From positions 4,851,194 through 4,915,193 of the forward strand of contig NZ_CP045302.1 of assembly GCF_009363155.1 (NCBI RefSeq): a stretch of 64,000 nt of DNA, written 5' to 3'. Under the pieces are notes generated by a model. It searched no databases, had not been told where the DNA came from, and saw only the letters and a program-made list of their open reading frames with translations. Shown piece after piece: positions 18,028-26,602 of the stretch (its first letter is position 1; each line of letters begins with the position of its first letter). The position numbers and the translations under genes were made by a program. Source of the DNA: Azotobacter salinestris. GTDB lineage: Bacteria > Pseudomonadota > Gammaproteobacteria > Pseudomonadales > Pseudomonadaceae.

Positions 18028-19674
18028 ATGGCTGACGCCCGTCTCACCTTGCCCCGGTCTCTCGTCGACCCTTTCTATTATCTGGCGAACTTCCAGCAGG
18101 TCCTCGATTGGGTCGGCGCCTGTCACGGCGATCTGCTCGATGCGACCGAAAAGGCCTTCCTCGAACGCTTTCCGCTGCTGCCCAGAGCTTCGCGTGCCCT
18201 GCTGGTGCGCATGGCGATGCGCAAGGGCTCGCTGTTTCGCACGGGCAAGCTGCGTTATGGGGAAATCGGCTGTCCTCTGCAGGCGGCCGCACCGCTGATC
18301 GAACTGGGCTGGGTCGACCATGCTCCCCGGCTTGCGCTCGAGGAGCTGTTCGATCTTTTGACCAAGCAAGAGATCGCTCAGGCCTTCGGACTTCCGGCCG
18401 GCCTGACCAAGACAGCATTGCTGGCGCGGCTGCACCCGGCTCATGAAGAGGCACGCTGTCTGGCCGACTGGTGCCCGCAACTGGACGAGCGGGTATTGCA
18501 GCTGCGTGTCGATGGGGTGTGCGAGCGGCTGCGCCTGATGTTCTTCGGCAACCTCAGGCAGGACTGGAGCGAGTTCGTCCTCGCCGACCTGGGTGTCCAC
18601 CGTTACGAGCGGGTGGATCTTTCCCGGGAGTCGAGAGCGTTTCACAGTCGTGACGAAGTGGATGCCTATCTGCACCTGCATCTCTGCCGCGAGCGCTTCG
18701 AGGCTGGTGTGACGGCCAGTGGCGTGCTCGCCGACATGCCGATTGTCCCTTACGCCAGCATCTGGCTGGAGAGCCGACGCGGCCAACTGCTGTTGCAGCT
18801 CGCCCAGCAGCTCGAGCGCGAGGGGAGGCTGTCCGATGCGCTGCGCCTGCATGCCGGCAATCCCCATCCCGGTGCGCGGGAGAGGGCGATCCGGGTGCTG
18901 GAGCGCTGCGGACAGCCGGAGGCGGCACTCGAGCTGGCAATGTCCGCCGCCGCTGCACCGGAAAGCGAGGAGGAAGGCCAGCAACTGGAGCGTATCCTGC
19001 CGCGACTGCGCCGTACGCTCGGGCTGGAGGCGCTGCCGTGCCGAAAGGCTGCCGCGTTCGAACGGCTCGATCTGCTCCTGCCGAGGTCGGAGGGTCCAGT
19101 CGAGCAGGCCGTGCTCGGGCAATTGAGCCGGCCGGAGGCGCCCGTGCATTATGTGGAGAACGCGTTGATCGGTTCGCTGTTCGGCCTGCTCTGCTGGGAG
19201 GCGATCTTCGCTTCGCTGCCTGGCGCCTTCTTCCATCCGTTTCACTCCGCCCCCGCCGATCTCGGTCGGGCGGATTTCCAGGTACGCCGTGCCGACCTGT
19301 TCGGCCAGTGTCTGGGGCTTCTGGATCGTGACGAGCATGTCCAGGCAATCCGCCGCACCTTCCGGGAGAAGCGCGGCCTGCAATCGCCCTTCGTTGCCTG
19401 GGAGCTGCTCGACGAGGCCTTGCTGGCCCGGGCCCTGAGCTGTATCCCCGGAGCGCACCTGCGGCTGTTCTTCGAGCGCATCCTGCGCGACATCCCGGCG
19501 AATCGCTCGGGACTGCCGGACCTCATCCAGTTCTGGCCGGCCGAACGGCGCTACCGGATGATCGAGGTGAAGGGGCCTGGCGATCGCCTGCAGGACAATC
19601 AGCGCCGCTGGCTCGACTATGCTGCGACCCATGGCTTGCCTGTCACGGTGTGCCATGTGTGCTGGGTGGAGTAG
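18028..19674 (+). CDS. FAN1-type VRR-NUC structure-specific nuclease
   Basis: 548 aa, matching bacterial FAN1 homologues, 5'-flap nucleases able to unhook DNA interstrand crosslinks. N-terminal SAP-like helices (YYLANFQQVLDWV, LTKTALLARL), central TPR-like helices, and a C-terminal VRR-NUC domain with ENALIGSLFGLLCWE, RSGLPDLIQF and the PD-(D/E)XK residues in RMIEVKGPGDRLQDNQ. Monocistronic, convergent with the ZapE-like gene. Confidence 0.9.
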   Translation: MADARLTLPRSLVDPFYYLANFQQVLDWVGACHGDLLDATEKAFLERFPLLPRASRALLVRMAMRKGSLFRTGKLRYGEIGCPLQAAAPLIELGWVDHAPRLALEELFDLLTKQEIAQAFGLPAGLTKTALLARLHPAHEEARCLADWCPQLDERVLQLRVDGVCERLRLMFFGNLRQDWSEFVLADLGVHRYERVDLSRESRAFHSRDEVDAYLHLHLCRERFEAGVTASGVLADMPIVPYASIWLESRRGQLLLQLAQQLEREGRLSDALRLHAGNPHPGARERAIRVLERCGQPEAALELAMSAAAAPESEEEGQQLERILPRLRRTLGLEALPCRKAAAFERLDLLLPRSEGPVEQAVLGQLSRPEAPVHYVENALIGSLFGLLCWEAIFASLPGAFFHPFHSAPADLGRADFQVRRADLFGQCLGLLDRDEHVQAIRRTFREKRGLQSPFVAWELLDEALLARALSCIPGAHLRLFFERILRDIPANRSGLPDLIQFWPAERRYRMIEVKGPGDRLQDNQRRWLDYAATHGLPVTVCHVCWVE

Positions 19675-19686
19675 TGTTGACAGGCC

Positions 19687-20880
19687 CTAACTGCCGAAGC
19701 GTTGCAGCTGCATCTCCTGCAGACGGCTCAGGGTGCGGCGAAACGGGAAGGACAGGTAGCCCTCGGTATAGAGCGCTTCCAGGGCCACTGCGGCCTCCAG
19801 GTAGAGCGGTATTCGGCGGTCGTAGCACTCATCCACCAGGGCGATGAAGCGCCGCACCCCATCGTCGTGCACGGAGAGCGCCGGCAGTTGGCGATCGCCA
19901 GTCACCACCCGCTCGACCCCGTCCTCGGTTCCGCGGGCGATGCGGGCCTCGCGCTGGCGGCCGCCCAGGTTTGGCACGGCACCCAGCAGAATGGCCGGGA
20001 AACGGTCACACAGGGCGATGAAGTCGAAGGCGGAGAAGGGTTGTTCACAGAGCTCGGCATAGGTGCACCAGACCGCCGCCGCGCCATGGCGCACCACGGA
20101 CAGGTTGCGGTGCTCCAGCTGGACGGGAGTGCTGGCAGTCGGCATGCCCCGGTTGAGTCGTGCAAAGACTTCGCCGAGAGCGCTCGCCTGGCCCGGACAG
20201 GCGACCCAGTAGCGCTGCTGGCGCGCGCCGGGATGCAGGCGGTGGTCCTGGTCACCATCCACGGATGCCGTCTGCATGTGCCTTTCGATGGCGGCGATGG
20301 CCGGCAGAAAGCGCTGGCGGTTGAATCCGTCGGCATACAGCTGCGATGGCGGCTGGTTGGAAGTGGCGACCACGACCACGCCCTCCTCGAACACTGCCTG
20401 CAGCAGCGGGCCCAGCAGCATGGCATCGCCGATGTCGCTGACGAACAGCTCGTCGAAGCACAGCACCCGCAGCTCTCCGGCCAGCTCCCTGGCCAGCAGG
20501 CGCAGGGGATCGGCAGAGCCGGTCAGTTGGAACAGCCGCCGGTGTACCCAGCGCATGAAGTGGTGGAAGTGCTGGCGCCGGGCAGGTACGCGCAGGCTGC
20601 GATGAAAGCAGTCCATCAGCCAGGTCTTGCCGCGCCCGACCGGCCCCCAGAGATAGACGCCGGCCACCGGCTGTCGGCATCCCGTCCGGTGCAGGGCCTG
20701 GTGACAATCCTCCAGTAGCAGGGCCGCCTGGCGCTGGGCTTCGTCCGGCTGAAAGCCGTCTCTCTCGATAGCCCGGTGGTAAGCCGTGAGGGGGGAGGGG
20801 GAGGAAAGGCAGGTGTCGATGGCGAGGACTCCAGCGGGTTGCGCTATGGTGAGCGCCGGTGCGATGTCTGTCAGTGGGAT
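19687..20880 (-). CDS. ZapE/AFG1-like ATPase, no canonical start codon
   Basis: About 397 aa. P-loop LWGPVGRGKTWLMD, Walker B LCFDELFVSDIGDA, sensor VVVATSNQPPSQLY, and the C-terminal FIALVDECYDRRIPLYLEA typical of ZapE, a division-associated ATPase. Homology begins near PLTAYHRAIERDGFQPDEA. Between the upstream stop and that point there is no ATG, GTG or TTG in frame. An ATC at 20880-20878 sits at a good distance from AAGGA and is used as a tentative start; CTG at 20874 is the other option, and a GTG at 21021 lies inside the preceding gene. Confidence 0.75.
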   Translation of the reverse strand: MPLTDIAPALTIAQPAGVLAIDTCLSSPSPLTAYHRAIERDGFQPDEAQRQAALLLEDCHQALHRTGCRQPVAGVYLWGPVGRGKTWLMDCFHRSLRVPARRQHFHHFMRWVHRRLFQLTGSADPLRLLARELAGELRVLCFDELFVSDIGDAMLLGPLLQAVFEEGVVVVATSNQPPSQLYADGFNRQRFLPAIAAIERHMQTASVDGDQDHRLHPGARQQRYWVACPGQASALGEVFARLNRGMPTASTPVQLEHRNLSVVRHGAAAVWCTYAELCEQPFSAFDFIALCDRFPAILLGAVPNLGGRQREARIARGTEDGVERVVTGDRQLPALSVHDDGVRRFIALVDECYDRRIPLYLEAAVALEALYTEGYLSFPFRRTLSRLQEMQLQRFGS

Positions 20881-20954
20881 GGTGGGGCGTCCTTGCCCGA
20901 GTGGGGAGTCCCTGCCTGTAGCCCGGGGAGGATCTGCCGGCGGCCGGGCGGGGC

Positions 20955-21407
20955 TTATGCCGCTACCGGATCCATGGCCAGGGGGCGACCGGCGCGTTCG
21001 AGGAAGTCGAGGGCGGCCCACTTGGCCTTCTCCACCGCCTGACGATGCCGTTCTCCGGCGTTCAGGCTTTCCCGCAAAGTGCGGCTGAACTCGGACTGCA
21101 GATCGGCCAGCAGCCGGCGCTGTTCGCTGGTCAGGATGGCGGGACGGCCACTGGCAAAACCCATCACCGAATCGATCGCCTTGGCGACATCGAGGTGAAA
21201 GCTTCGCTCCGAGCCTCCGCAGATGCAGCTTTCGGCGCGCAGGGCCAGCACTTTCACCTTCTCGCGCAGTTCCCGATACAGCGGAATGAATTGCAGATCG
21301 GCGACAGCGGTACGCTCCATCGCGTTCCGCCTGTTCAGCGGCCTTGCCGCAGGATGCGAGTCCGCTCGGGACTCTGCTCTGGCCGAAATGACTCCCCAAT
21401 CGTTCAT
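20955..21407 (-). CDS. Uncharacterised 150-aa protein
   Basis: Start ATG at 21407 has GAGGAGG six bases upstream. Predicted all-helical, with charged helices (FIPLYRELREKVKVLALRAE, LADLQSEFSRTLRESL) and a CICGG motif near the middle. I recognise no family. It precedes the ZapE-like gene by 74 nt and may be co-transcribed with it. Confidence 0.65.
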   Translation of the reverse strand: MNDWGVISARAESRADSHPAARPLNRRNAMERTAVADLQFIPLYRELREKVKVLALRAESCICGGSERSFHLDVAKAIDSVMGFASGRPAILTSEQRRLLADLQSEFSRTLRESLNAGERHRQAVEKAKWAALDFLERAGRPLAMDPVAA

Positions 21408-21426
21408 GCTGCAGCCTCCTCTTCAA

Positions 21427-21729
21427 GGGCTGGCCGCCTGCCGGGACGGGTCCTGAACCGGCGGGCAGGTTCGCCCAGATCGCTGATGCTCCGGCGGATC
21501 GGCGCCGGGAATGCTCTTCATCGAATCTTTCATGGGCTGCGGTCGTTCGTCGCAGCCCCCATGGCGAATGGATAACCGATTGTTAGGGAGTTAATCAACT
21601 GTCACATTGCAGAATGCCACTCGCTAAAGGTTGTAGATGCGCTCGTTTGCATGACAGCTGGCGGGTTGGCCAAAGCCCTGGCAGAGGGGCTAGGATGTGC
21701 GGCTTCCCGTCGATCTCAAGGAAAGGCCC
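21427..21729. other. Non-coding gap with a hairpin, upstream of the AEC transporter
   Basis: 303 nt between divergent genes. GGGCTGCG (21534-21541) pairs with CGCAGCCC (21551-21558). A TTAATCAACTGTCACATTGC stretch follows. No gene is seen; promoters for both neighbours must lie here but none is clear. Confidence 0.4.
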
Positions 21730-22620
21730 ATGCTGGCTGAGTTGTTCGCCGTGATGGCGCCCATTTTCATCGTGGCTGGAGTCGGTTACTGCTGGGTGCG
21801 CTTTGGCCATGTCTATCCCACCGACTTCGTCACCCGCCTGATCCTCAACATCGGCACGCCCTGTCTGGTGCTGTCCACCCTGAGCAACTCGGAAATCGAT
21901 CCGCGGGCCTTCGGCCAGATGGCTGCCGCCTGCGTGGCGGTGACCTGCTGCATGGGGCTGGTCGGCCTGTCGCTCAGTAGACTGCTGCACTACGACTGGA
22001 AGGTACTGGTGCCCGCCTACCTGTTCCCCAACTCCGGCAACATGGGCTTGCCGATCAGCCTCTACGCCTTCGGCGAGGAGGGGCTGGCACTGGCAGTGGC
22101 CTTTTTTCTGGTGCTTTCGGTAGGGCATTTCACGGTGGGCATGATGCTCTCCGGGGCCGAGCATTCCTTCAGAAAACTGTTGATCAACCCGATTATCATC
22201 AGTCTCGGACTGGCCCTGCCGATCCTGCTGCTCGACCTCGAGCTGCCGCGCTGGCTGGGCAATACCGTGCAACTGCTCGGTGGCATGACCATTCCGCTGA
22301 TGCTGGTCACGCTCGGCGTGTCACTGGCGAGCATCCGCACCCGACAGCTTGGCCAAGGCATGCTGCTCGGCGCGCTGCGGCTTCTCTGCGGGGCTGGCGT
22401 GGCCTGGGGGGTCGGTCTGGCACTGGGGCTGTCGCCCTTGGCACAGGGAGTGCTGATCATGCAGTCGGCCATGCCGGTGGCGGTACTCAACTACCTGTTC
22501 GCCGTACGGGCTGGACGATCTCCGGAGCAGGTGGCGAGCCTGGTGCTGTGCTCGACCTTTCTGGCGTTCGGTTTTCTTCCGCTGCTGCTGGCGTGGTGGC
22601 GGCTGTCGACCGTGCTCTGA
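21730..22620 (+). CDS. AEC-family transporter (auxin efflux carrier-like permease)
   Basis: 296 aa, about ten transmembrane segments in two inverted halves. Typical pieces: FIVAGVGYCWVRFG in helix 1, LFPNSGNMGLPI (Asn/Gly-rich functional helix), and ILIMQSAMPVAV in the second half. Bacterial members export or take up small organic anions; the substrate is not evident. AAGGAAAGG precedes the ATG at 21730. Confidence 0.88.
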   Translation: MLAELFAVMAPIFIVAGVGYCWVRFGHVYPTDFVTRLILNIGTPCLVLSTLSNSEIDPRAFGQMAAACVAVTCCMGLVGLSLSRLLHYDWKVLVPAYLFPNSGNMGLPISLYAFGEEGLALAVAFFLVLSVGHFTVGMMLSGAEHSFRKLLINPIIISLGLALPILLLDLELPRWLGNTVQLLGGMTIPLMLVTLGVSLASIRTRQLGQGMLLGALRLLCGAGVAWGVGLALGLSPLAQGVLIMQSAMPVAVLNYLFAVRAGRSPEQVASLVLCSTFLAFGFLPLLLAWWRLSTVL

Positions 22621-22664
22621 CATCCAGGGATGTCCCACGCAATGCAATGTCCCACGCAATGCAG

Positions 22665-22763
22665 CTAGCCCATCAGGTGCCCCAGGTTGGGTAGGATCAG
22701 AAGCATCATGATGGCAAAAACGACGAGGCCGACTTGCCTGATTTTTTGCGGAGGTCTGAACAT
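22665..22763 (-). CDS. Tiny single-pass membrane protein (32 aa)
   Basis: Reads MFRPPQKIRQVGLVVFAIMM and continues through a short hydrophobic end LLILPNLGHLMG. A basic N-terminus followed by one helix fits an inner-membrane microprotein. AAAGG lies six bases before the ATG at 22763; an in-frame ATG at 22793 would add ten polar residues but has no ribosome site. Function unknown. Confidence 0.6.
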   Translation of the reverse strand: MFRPPQKIRQVGLVVFAIMMLLILPNLGHLMG

Positions 22764-22820
22764 GCTCTGCCTTTCTTGTTCTTGGTATGACATGGGTCAT
22801 TTTTTATGCTGCATGTTTCG

Positions 22821-22859
22821 CGCCAGAAGCATCTTCAGGCTTCGAAAGATGTGCTGGCG
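22821..22859. other. Long imperfect hairpin upstream of the 32-aa gene
   Basis: CGCCAG (22821-22826) pairs with CTGGCG (22854-22859), then GCATCTT (22829-22835) with AAGATGT (22846-22852) across a small internal loop. It could be a leader structure or a small RNA end. Confidence 0.4.
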
Positions 22860-23188
22860 TCTAGAAAACTCTAAGCGATTTCGCACGGATATTTAGAAAT
22901 CTTTTTCGTGAGCTTTCTATTTTTTATATCATTTGGCAGTTATAGCCGGTCTTCGATACGACCTTGCTCGTTGCATTAGAGCGCTTTTCGAAGTAATTCC
23001 CGGTTATTGCCGTCTGTCCAAATACCCTTGAAGCGCGTGGGATCGAGAGGGCCATGTGCATCGCCACTCAAAGGGATTCGATTTCGCCCCGTTAATGTGC
23101 GGTGCATTGAATTTTTGGCAGAAGCGATTGGCTGTGCTGTTGCCCTCGCAGTACGGTGGGGTATTCCTGAGCGAAAGGAGGCACGCCG
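22860..23188. other. Gap with no gene recognised
   Basis: 329 nt with AT-rich stretches around 22905-22935 that could hold promoters. I see no supported coding or RNA gene. A 110-codon minus-strand frame here has no ribosome site. Confidence 0.4.
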
Positions 23189-23410
23189 ATGACTCGGTGC
23201 AAACTTTCCAGCGCGTCTACCGGGGCCTGCCTGGCCGGTCTGGCGCTTGTGGCTTTGATTGGCTTGGCACTGGCTCCGGTGAGCCACAACCCTTGGGGCG
23301 TGCTGCAACTGTTCTTCAGCAGCCTCTTCGTTTCTCTAGCGCTGGCTTGGCCAATGATGACGCCGCTTCGTCATGGCGGGCGCTGGTTGCGGATTGGCTC
23401 CTCGGGCTAA
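23189..23410 (+). CDS. Small two-helix membrane protein (73 aa)
   Basis: AAAGGAGG seven bases before the ATG is one of the best ribosome sites in the window. Two hydrophobic spans (about residues 11-30 and 36-56) with a short SHNPWG turn; the C-terminus is basic. Inner membrane, function unknown. It ends 92 nt before the tRNA gene. Confidence 0.7.
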   Translation: MTRCKLSSASTGACLAGLALVALIGLALAPVSHNPWGVLQLFFSSLFVSLALAWPMMTPLRHGGRWLRIGSSG

Positions 23411-23502
23411 ACGCATGAATTTTTTGAAAAAAGCTTTGCTTTCTGGCTGTCGTTCGGATAAATTGCGCGCCGTCGACGGGCAAGAAGGTCCGAAGATTAT
23501 CC

Positions 23503-23592
23503 GGTGGGGTGTCCGAGCGGTTGAAGGAGCACGCCTGGAAAGTGTGTATACGGGAAACCGTATCGAGGGTTCGAATCCCTCCTCCACCGCCA
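23503..23592 (+). tRNA. tRNA-Ser (anticodon GGA), prophage attachment site
   Basis: 90 nt including CCA. Acceptor arms GGTGGGG and CTCCACC, discriminator G; anticodon stem CACGC/GTGTG around loop CTGGAAA gives anticodon GGA (serine TCC/TCT); long class II variable arm; T-arm GGGTTCGAATCCC. The integrase gene lies 110 nt beyond, so the tRNA 3' end is the likely att core, restored at this end. The other att copy must lie beyond 64000. Confidence 0.95.
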
Positions 23593-23610
23593 TATAGCAG
23601 AATCGCTAAG

Positions 23611-23643
23611 CCCCTGAGTCTATTGAAGATTTCAGGGGTTTTT
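23611..23643. terminator. Rho-independent terminator after tRNA-Ser and integrase
   Basis: CCCCTGA (23611-23617) pairs with TCAGGGG (23632-23638), followed by TTTTT on the plus strand. On the minus strand it could also end integrase transcription. Confidence 0.75.
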
Positions 23644-23701
23644 CGTTTTTAGCGGAGCGGTTTAGGACAAAATTAGGACAAAAACGGCCCTCTCCACGCC
23701 G

Positions 23702-24943
23702 TTATAGGCCGCCCTGGCCTGCTTCGAACCCCATCATTTGCGAAACCATGCTGGCCATGCTCTTAGTGTCAGAGGGTATCCAGCGACCGTAGTGTTTCTT
23801 CACCATCGTTGTGTCGGTGTGGCCAAGCTGGCGGGCTACCCACTCGACAGGGACATAGCTCGATAGCGCTTGGCTGGCGAATGTATGCCGACATTGGTTT
23901 GGGCCGCGATGGCGAACGCCGGCTCGCTTTAAATGCCCGGTAAACCAGCGCAACACGCTGGAGGCATGCCAAGGCTCACCGCTTGCTCCATTGCGGAATA
24001 TGAACCGCACCGACTCCTTCTTGATGGTCACGTTGTCGCGTTGAACAACCTCAACTGGTACCGGCGGCAAGTTTCCGGTAACGTGGAACTGCTTGCGCAG
24101 CTGCTCCAGAGCAGGAGTGATCAGTTCGACCGATCGCGCCCGCACCTTCTCCTTCGGCACCTTGTACTCGCTCTCGACCCTGGCACGCCGAACTTTCACG
24201 ACTCCCGCCGCGAAATCCACATCATCCCAGCCCAGAGCAATCAGTTCCGATAGCGATAAGCCAGCCCAGCAGTCGAACAAAATCATGGTGATATCCTGCT
24301 GTCGGGTCGTCTCCACCTTGCGAATCTTTTCCAACTCATCCCGGGTGAAGGGGTCAGCCATATCGTCGCCGTGATCACGCTCGATGTTCTTTACTCGTTC
24401 GAGCGGATTGATCTTGAGGATGCCATCGGCGAAGGCATCACCCCAGACGCCTCGGACCACGGTAAAGATATCGTTGACCGTTTTCGGCGACAGCCCCTGC
24501 TTGAGCAACTGCGCCTGAAACAGCTCAAGGTCTGATTTGCCCACGTCGACGATCCTGCGCCGGCCGAACTTGTCCACGACATGCTTGGCCTTGTGCCCGT
24601 AGTTCCGGCTGGTGCTGGTGGCTTTCTTCGCTCGCTGGACCTCCATCCATTTCTCGACGCCCTCGACGACTGTGCGATTGATGCCAGGCCCGCCGACGCC
24701 AGAGAACATCGCTGCTCGTGGCGACTCTGGGAAGTGGGCAGCATAGTCGAACCGCCCCTCCTTGATCTCGGCCAGGATTGTCCGCCGCTTGTTGTCGGCA
24801 TAGGCAATGCTGGCCTTGTTGATCTTCGATATGCCGGGCAGGGGCTCCCGGCAACGCTGGCCATGGAGCATGAACGAGATGCGCAGCTGCTTCCCGTTGA
24901 TCTCCACGCCCGGAGGGAGCTTTACAGCTGGCCGCCCATCCAT
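23702..24943 (-). CDS. int: Prophage tyrosine-recombinase integrase
   Basis: Site-specific integrase acting at tRNA-Ser. 413 aa: N-terminal arm-type DNA-binding region (GVEINGKQLRISF), SAM-like core-binding domain (about 90-190), then the catalytic domain with CRHTFASQALS (second Arg), LGHTDTTMVKKHYGRW (His and nucleophile Tyr). The first catalytic Arg block, normally GLRxSEL, reads AGLSLSELIALGWDD, and the HxxR block reads NQCR. The gene overlaps xis by 22 nt. Confidence 0.9.
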   Translation of the reverse strand: MDGRPAVKLPPGVEINGKQLRISFMLHGQRCREPLPGISKINKASIAYADNKRRTILAEIKEGRFDYAAHFPESPRAAMFSGVGGPGINRTVVEGVEKWMEVQRAKKATSTSRNYGHKAKHVVDKFGRRRIVDVGKSDLELFQAQLLKQGLSPKTVNDIFTVVRGVWGDAFADGILKINPLERVKNIERDHGDDMADPFTRDELEKIRKVETTRQQDITMILFDCWAGLSLSELIALGWDDVDFAAGVVKVRRARVESEYKVPKEKVRARSVELITPALEQLRKQFHVTGNLPPVPVEVVQRDNVTIKKESVRFIFRNGASGEPWHASSVLRWFTGHLKRAGVRHRGPNQCRHTFASQALSSYVPVEWVARQLGHTDTTMVKKHYGRWIPSDTKSMASMVSQMMGFEAGQGGL

Positions 24944-25137
24944 GCCTCAATCTCCTGACGGTTGTAGACGACCCGGTTTGCTGGGTCTTTTTTCCAGTGC
25001 TTGCCTTCCAGCCAGAGTCCGCCGGAGCGGTACTTGCGGGCAGCTTCTGCTGTGATTCCGAAATGCGGAAACAGAAGTTCCTGGCGGAACCAAAGACCCG
25101 GCATTATCTGAAATTCGATCTTCTCTGCTGTGCTCAT
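24922..25137 (-). CDS. xis: Excisionase-like DNA-binding protein
   Basis: 71 aa from the ATG at 25137 (AGGAG nine bases upstream). Winged-helix excisionase pattern: FGITAEAARKYRSGGLWLEG followed by DPANRVVYNRQEIEAWM. It directs integrase to excision. Position immediately upstream of int and overlapping it supports the role. Confidence 0.8.
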   Translation of the reverse strand: MSTAEKIEFQIMPGLWFRQELLFPHFGITAEAARKYRSGGLWLEGKHWKKDPANRVVYNRQEIEAWMGGQL

Positions 25138-25209
25138 GGCAAACGTCTCCTGTCCGGCCAAGCCGGGGAGTGGGAAGTGTTTGGATAGGGGAGGAGAAGG
25201 CTGCTTGGC

Positions 25210-25326
25210 CTACCGCTGACGTTCAGCGGCTCGCGACTGCTCGCGGGTGACGCCCTTGCGGAAGGACTCCATCAGGGCTCCGAACGGCATGCCAAGTTTG
25301 GGCTTTGGCGGGTCGTCGGTTTTCAT
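25210..25326 (-). CDS. 38-aa phage protein
   Basis: Starts at ATG 25326 inside the stop of the upstream gene (ATGA overlap), with GAGG eight bases before. The product is polar and basic (KPKLGMPFGALMESFRKGV). Not recognised. Part of a chain of overlapping small early genes. Confidence 0.55.
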   Translation of the reverse strand: MKTDDPPKPKLGMPFGALMESFRKGVTREQSRAAERQR

Positions 25327-25514
25327 GCTGTTTTCCTCTTCGCCATTGGCTTGGCGTACCGCCGGCCCAGGTAGAACCATCCGTTAGCCTGGAACTCGGC
25401 GCGCTCCTCCTTCGGTATCCAGCGCTGGCCCCTGGCCAAGCAGCGCGTGCAGAGGATGTGACCAGGAGTCGTGAATACCCAGTCGTGCTGATCGGGAGGG
25501 CAAGGGCTGGTCAT
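25323..25514 (-). CDS. Small Cys-rich phage protein (63 aa)
   Basis: Contains CPPDQHDW and CTRCLARG, a likely single zinc-binding knuckle, then a basic C-terminus. Overlaps both neighbours by ATGA. Function unknown. Confidence 0.6.
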   Translation of the reverse strand: MTSPCPPDQHDWVFTTPGHILCTRCLARGQRWIPKEERAEFQANGWFYLGRRYAKPMAKRKTA

Positions 25515-25723
25515 CGGCCGGCCTCCACCACTGCAGTGTCGTACTCGTCCAGGGCATCGCGCAGACGCTCAGCGCTCGACGCCAGGCTGTAGATGCCGCC
25601 CGGCCTGATAAGGGCACCGGTCGTGAAGGCTCGGCCGCCAACGATCACCCTGGCATGCTGTGCGACGACACCGGCCAGCCTGCGCAGCTCGCGCAGACGG
25701 GCGATTTCCTCTTGCTCTGTCAT
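25511..25723 (-). CDS. Phage protein of 70 aa
   Basis: Helical N-terminus (EQEEIARLRELRRLAG), then a beta-rich GRAFTTGALIRPGG and an acidic end. Overlaps both neighbours by ATGA, consistent with translational coupling. Not recognised. Confidence 0.6.
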   Translation of the reverse strand: MTEQEEIARLRELRRLAGVVAQHARVIVGGRAFTTGALIRPGGIYSLASSAERLRDALDEYDTAVVEAGR

Positions 25724-26364
25724 CGGCTGGCCTCCAGTGCGGCAGCCAGCGTTGCAATGTCTTGCTGAGCGTCGCGCAGCAGGTAGTAGACGGCCGCCTG
25801 ACTTGATGTGCGCGAGACGTGCTGCGGGTCGAGCTTCGACCACCGCTCTGGCGTGCGGCTCAGCTTTTCCAGCAGCACCTTCACTGTGTCCTGCTCGGCC
25901 TGCTCCGGCGCTGCGGTGTCGCCGGAAGCGTTGAGCATTGCTGCCCGGCAATCATTCCAGCCGGCGCGATAGCCGCTGGCCTGGTTGCGGAGATCATCCG
26001 GCACGCGGTTGATATCCAGAAGCTCCGGCATCCACTGGCGCTGCTGCGCTGGCGGGGCTGCGATGTCATTGTGGGTGGCCGGTATTTGCTCAAACACGCA
26101 TTCGGCGATCAGCTCTGCGCTGATCTCATGCAGTGCCTGGACGCCGTTGAGCAGTGTGGCGAGCTGCTCTTGGCTGATGATGGCCGGCCGCGGCCCGGCC
26201 TGCTCCGCTTCATGCGCCGCAGCCAGTTCGGCGGCAGCGTGGCGGGCGTCTCGGTGGCCTGACTTGTAGGCGAGCATCTGGTTGATATTGGCGTCTTTCG
26301 GCGGCGTACACGGCAGCCGCATGATCCGATCGTGCAGGCTCTCGGCCTTGGTGGTGTCGGTCAT
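25720..26364 (-). CDS. Phage protein of 214 aa
   Basis: N-terminal RLPCTPPKDANINQMLAYKSG and GYRAGWNDCRAA resemble the short ead-type phage segments (YxxGxxD) seen in proteins of unknown role in Pseudomonas phages. The rest is helical. Ends by ATGA overlap with the next gene. Function unknown. Confidence 0.6.
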   Translation of the reverse strand: MTDTTKAESLHDRIMRLPCTPPKDANINQMLAYKSGHRDARHAAAELAAAHEAEQAGPRPAIISQEQLATLLNGVQALHEISAELIAECVFEQIPATHNDIAAPPAQQRQWMPELLDINRVPDDLRNQASGYRAGWNDCRAAMLNASGDTAAPEQAEQDTVKVLLEKLSRTPERWSKLDPQHVSRTSSQAAVYYLLRDAQQDIATLAAALEASR

Positions 26365-26468
26365 TGCTTCTTTTCCTTCGGCTTGGCCGGCGCAATCGGC
26401 CGGCAGCGATAACAGTCGCAGGTACCGATCCGCTCGCCGGTGGTCCTACAGTAAGTTGGGCGGTTCAT
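26361..26468 (-). CDS. 35-aa Cys-rich phage protein
   Basis: Four cysteines arranged C-x9-C-x-C-x2-C (CRTTGERIGTCDCYRC), probably a zinc site, then a basic tail. Overlaps both neighbours by four bases. Confidence 0.55.
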   Translation of the reverse strand: MNRPTYCRTTGERIGTCDCYRCRPIAPAKPKEKKQ

Positions 26469-26602
26469 GAGATCTCCCAGAGCAGTTTCTGCCCCTGGTT
26501 CGGTGTTTCCACGCGCGGGCGGCTGGGGCAGTTCCAACTACCGCCGCCGCGGGTGCCGACCAAGTGCCAGCCGCTGATGCGCAGGCTAGGGGCAAAGCTC
26601 AC
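26465..26602 (-). CDS. 45-aa phage protein with GTG start
   Basis: GTG at 26602 lies inside the end of the upstream gene in a different frame. The product contains ISGWHLVGTRGGGSWNCPSR. The stop overlaps the next ATG by four bases, in line with the operon pattern. Start uncertain. Confidence 0.4.
   Translation of the reverse strand: MSFAPSLRISGWHLVGTRGGGSWNCPSRPRVETPNQGQKLLWEIS

Noticed and set aside
18019-19656. 545-codon minus-strand frame
   Set aside because: Antisense to the FAN1-type nuclease, whose catalytic motifs are all present.
20881-21426. Long N-terminal extension of the ZapE-like protein
   Set aside because: Overlaps a well-supported gene with its own ribosome site in another frame; the residues are unlike ZapE.
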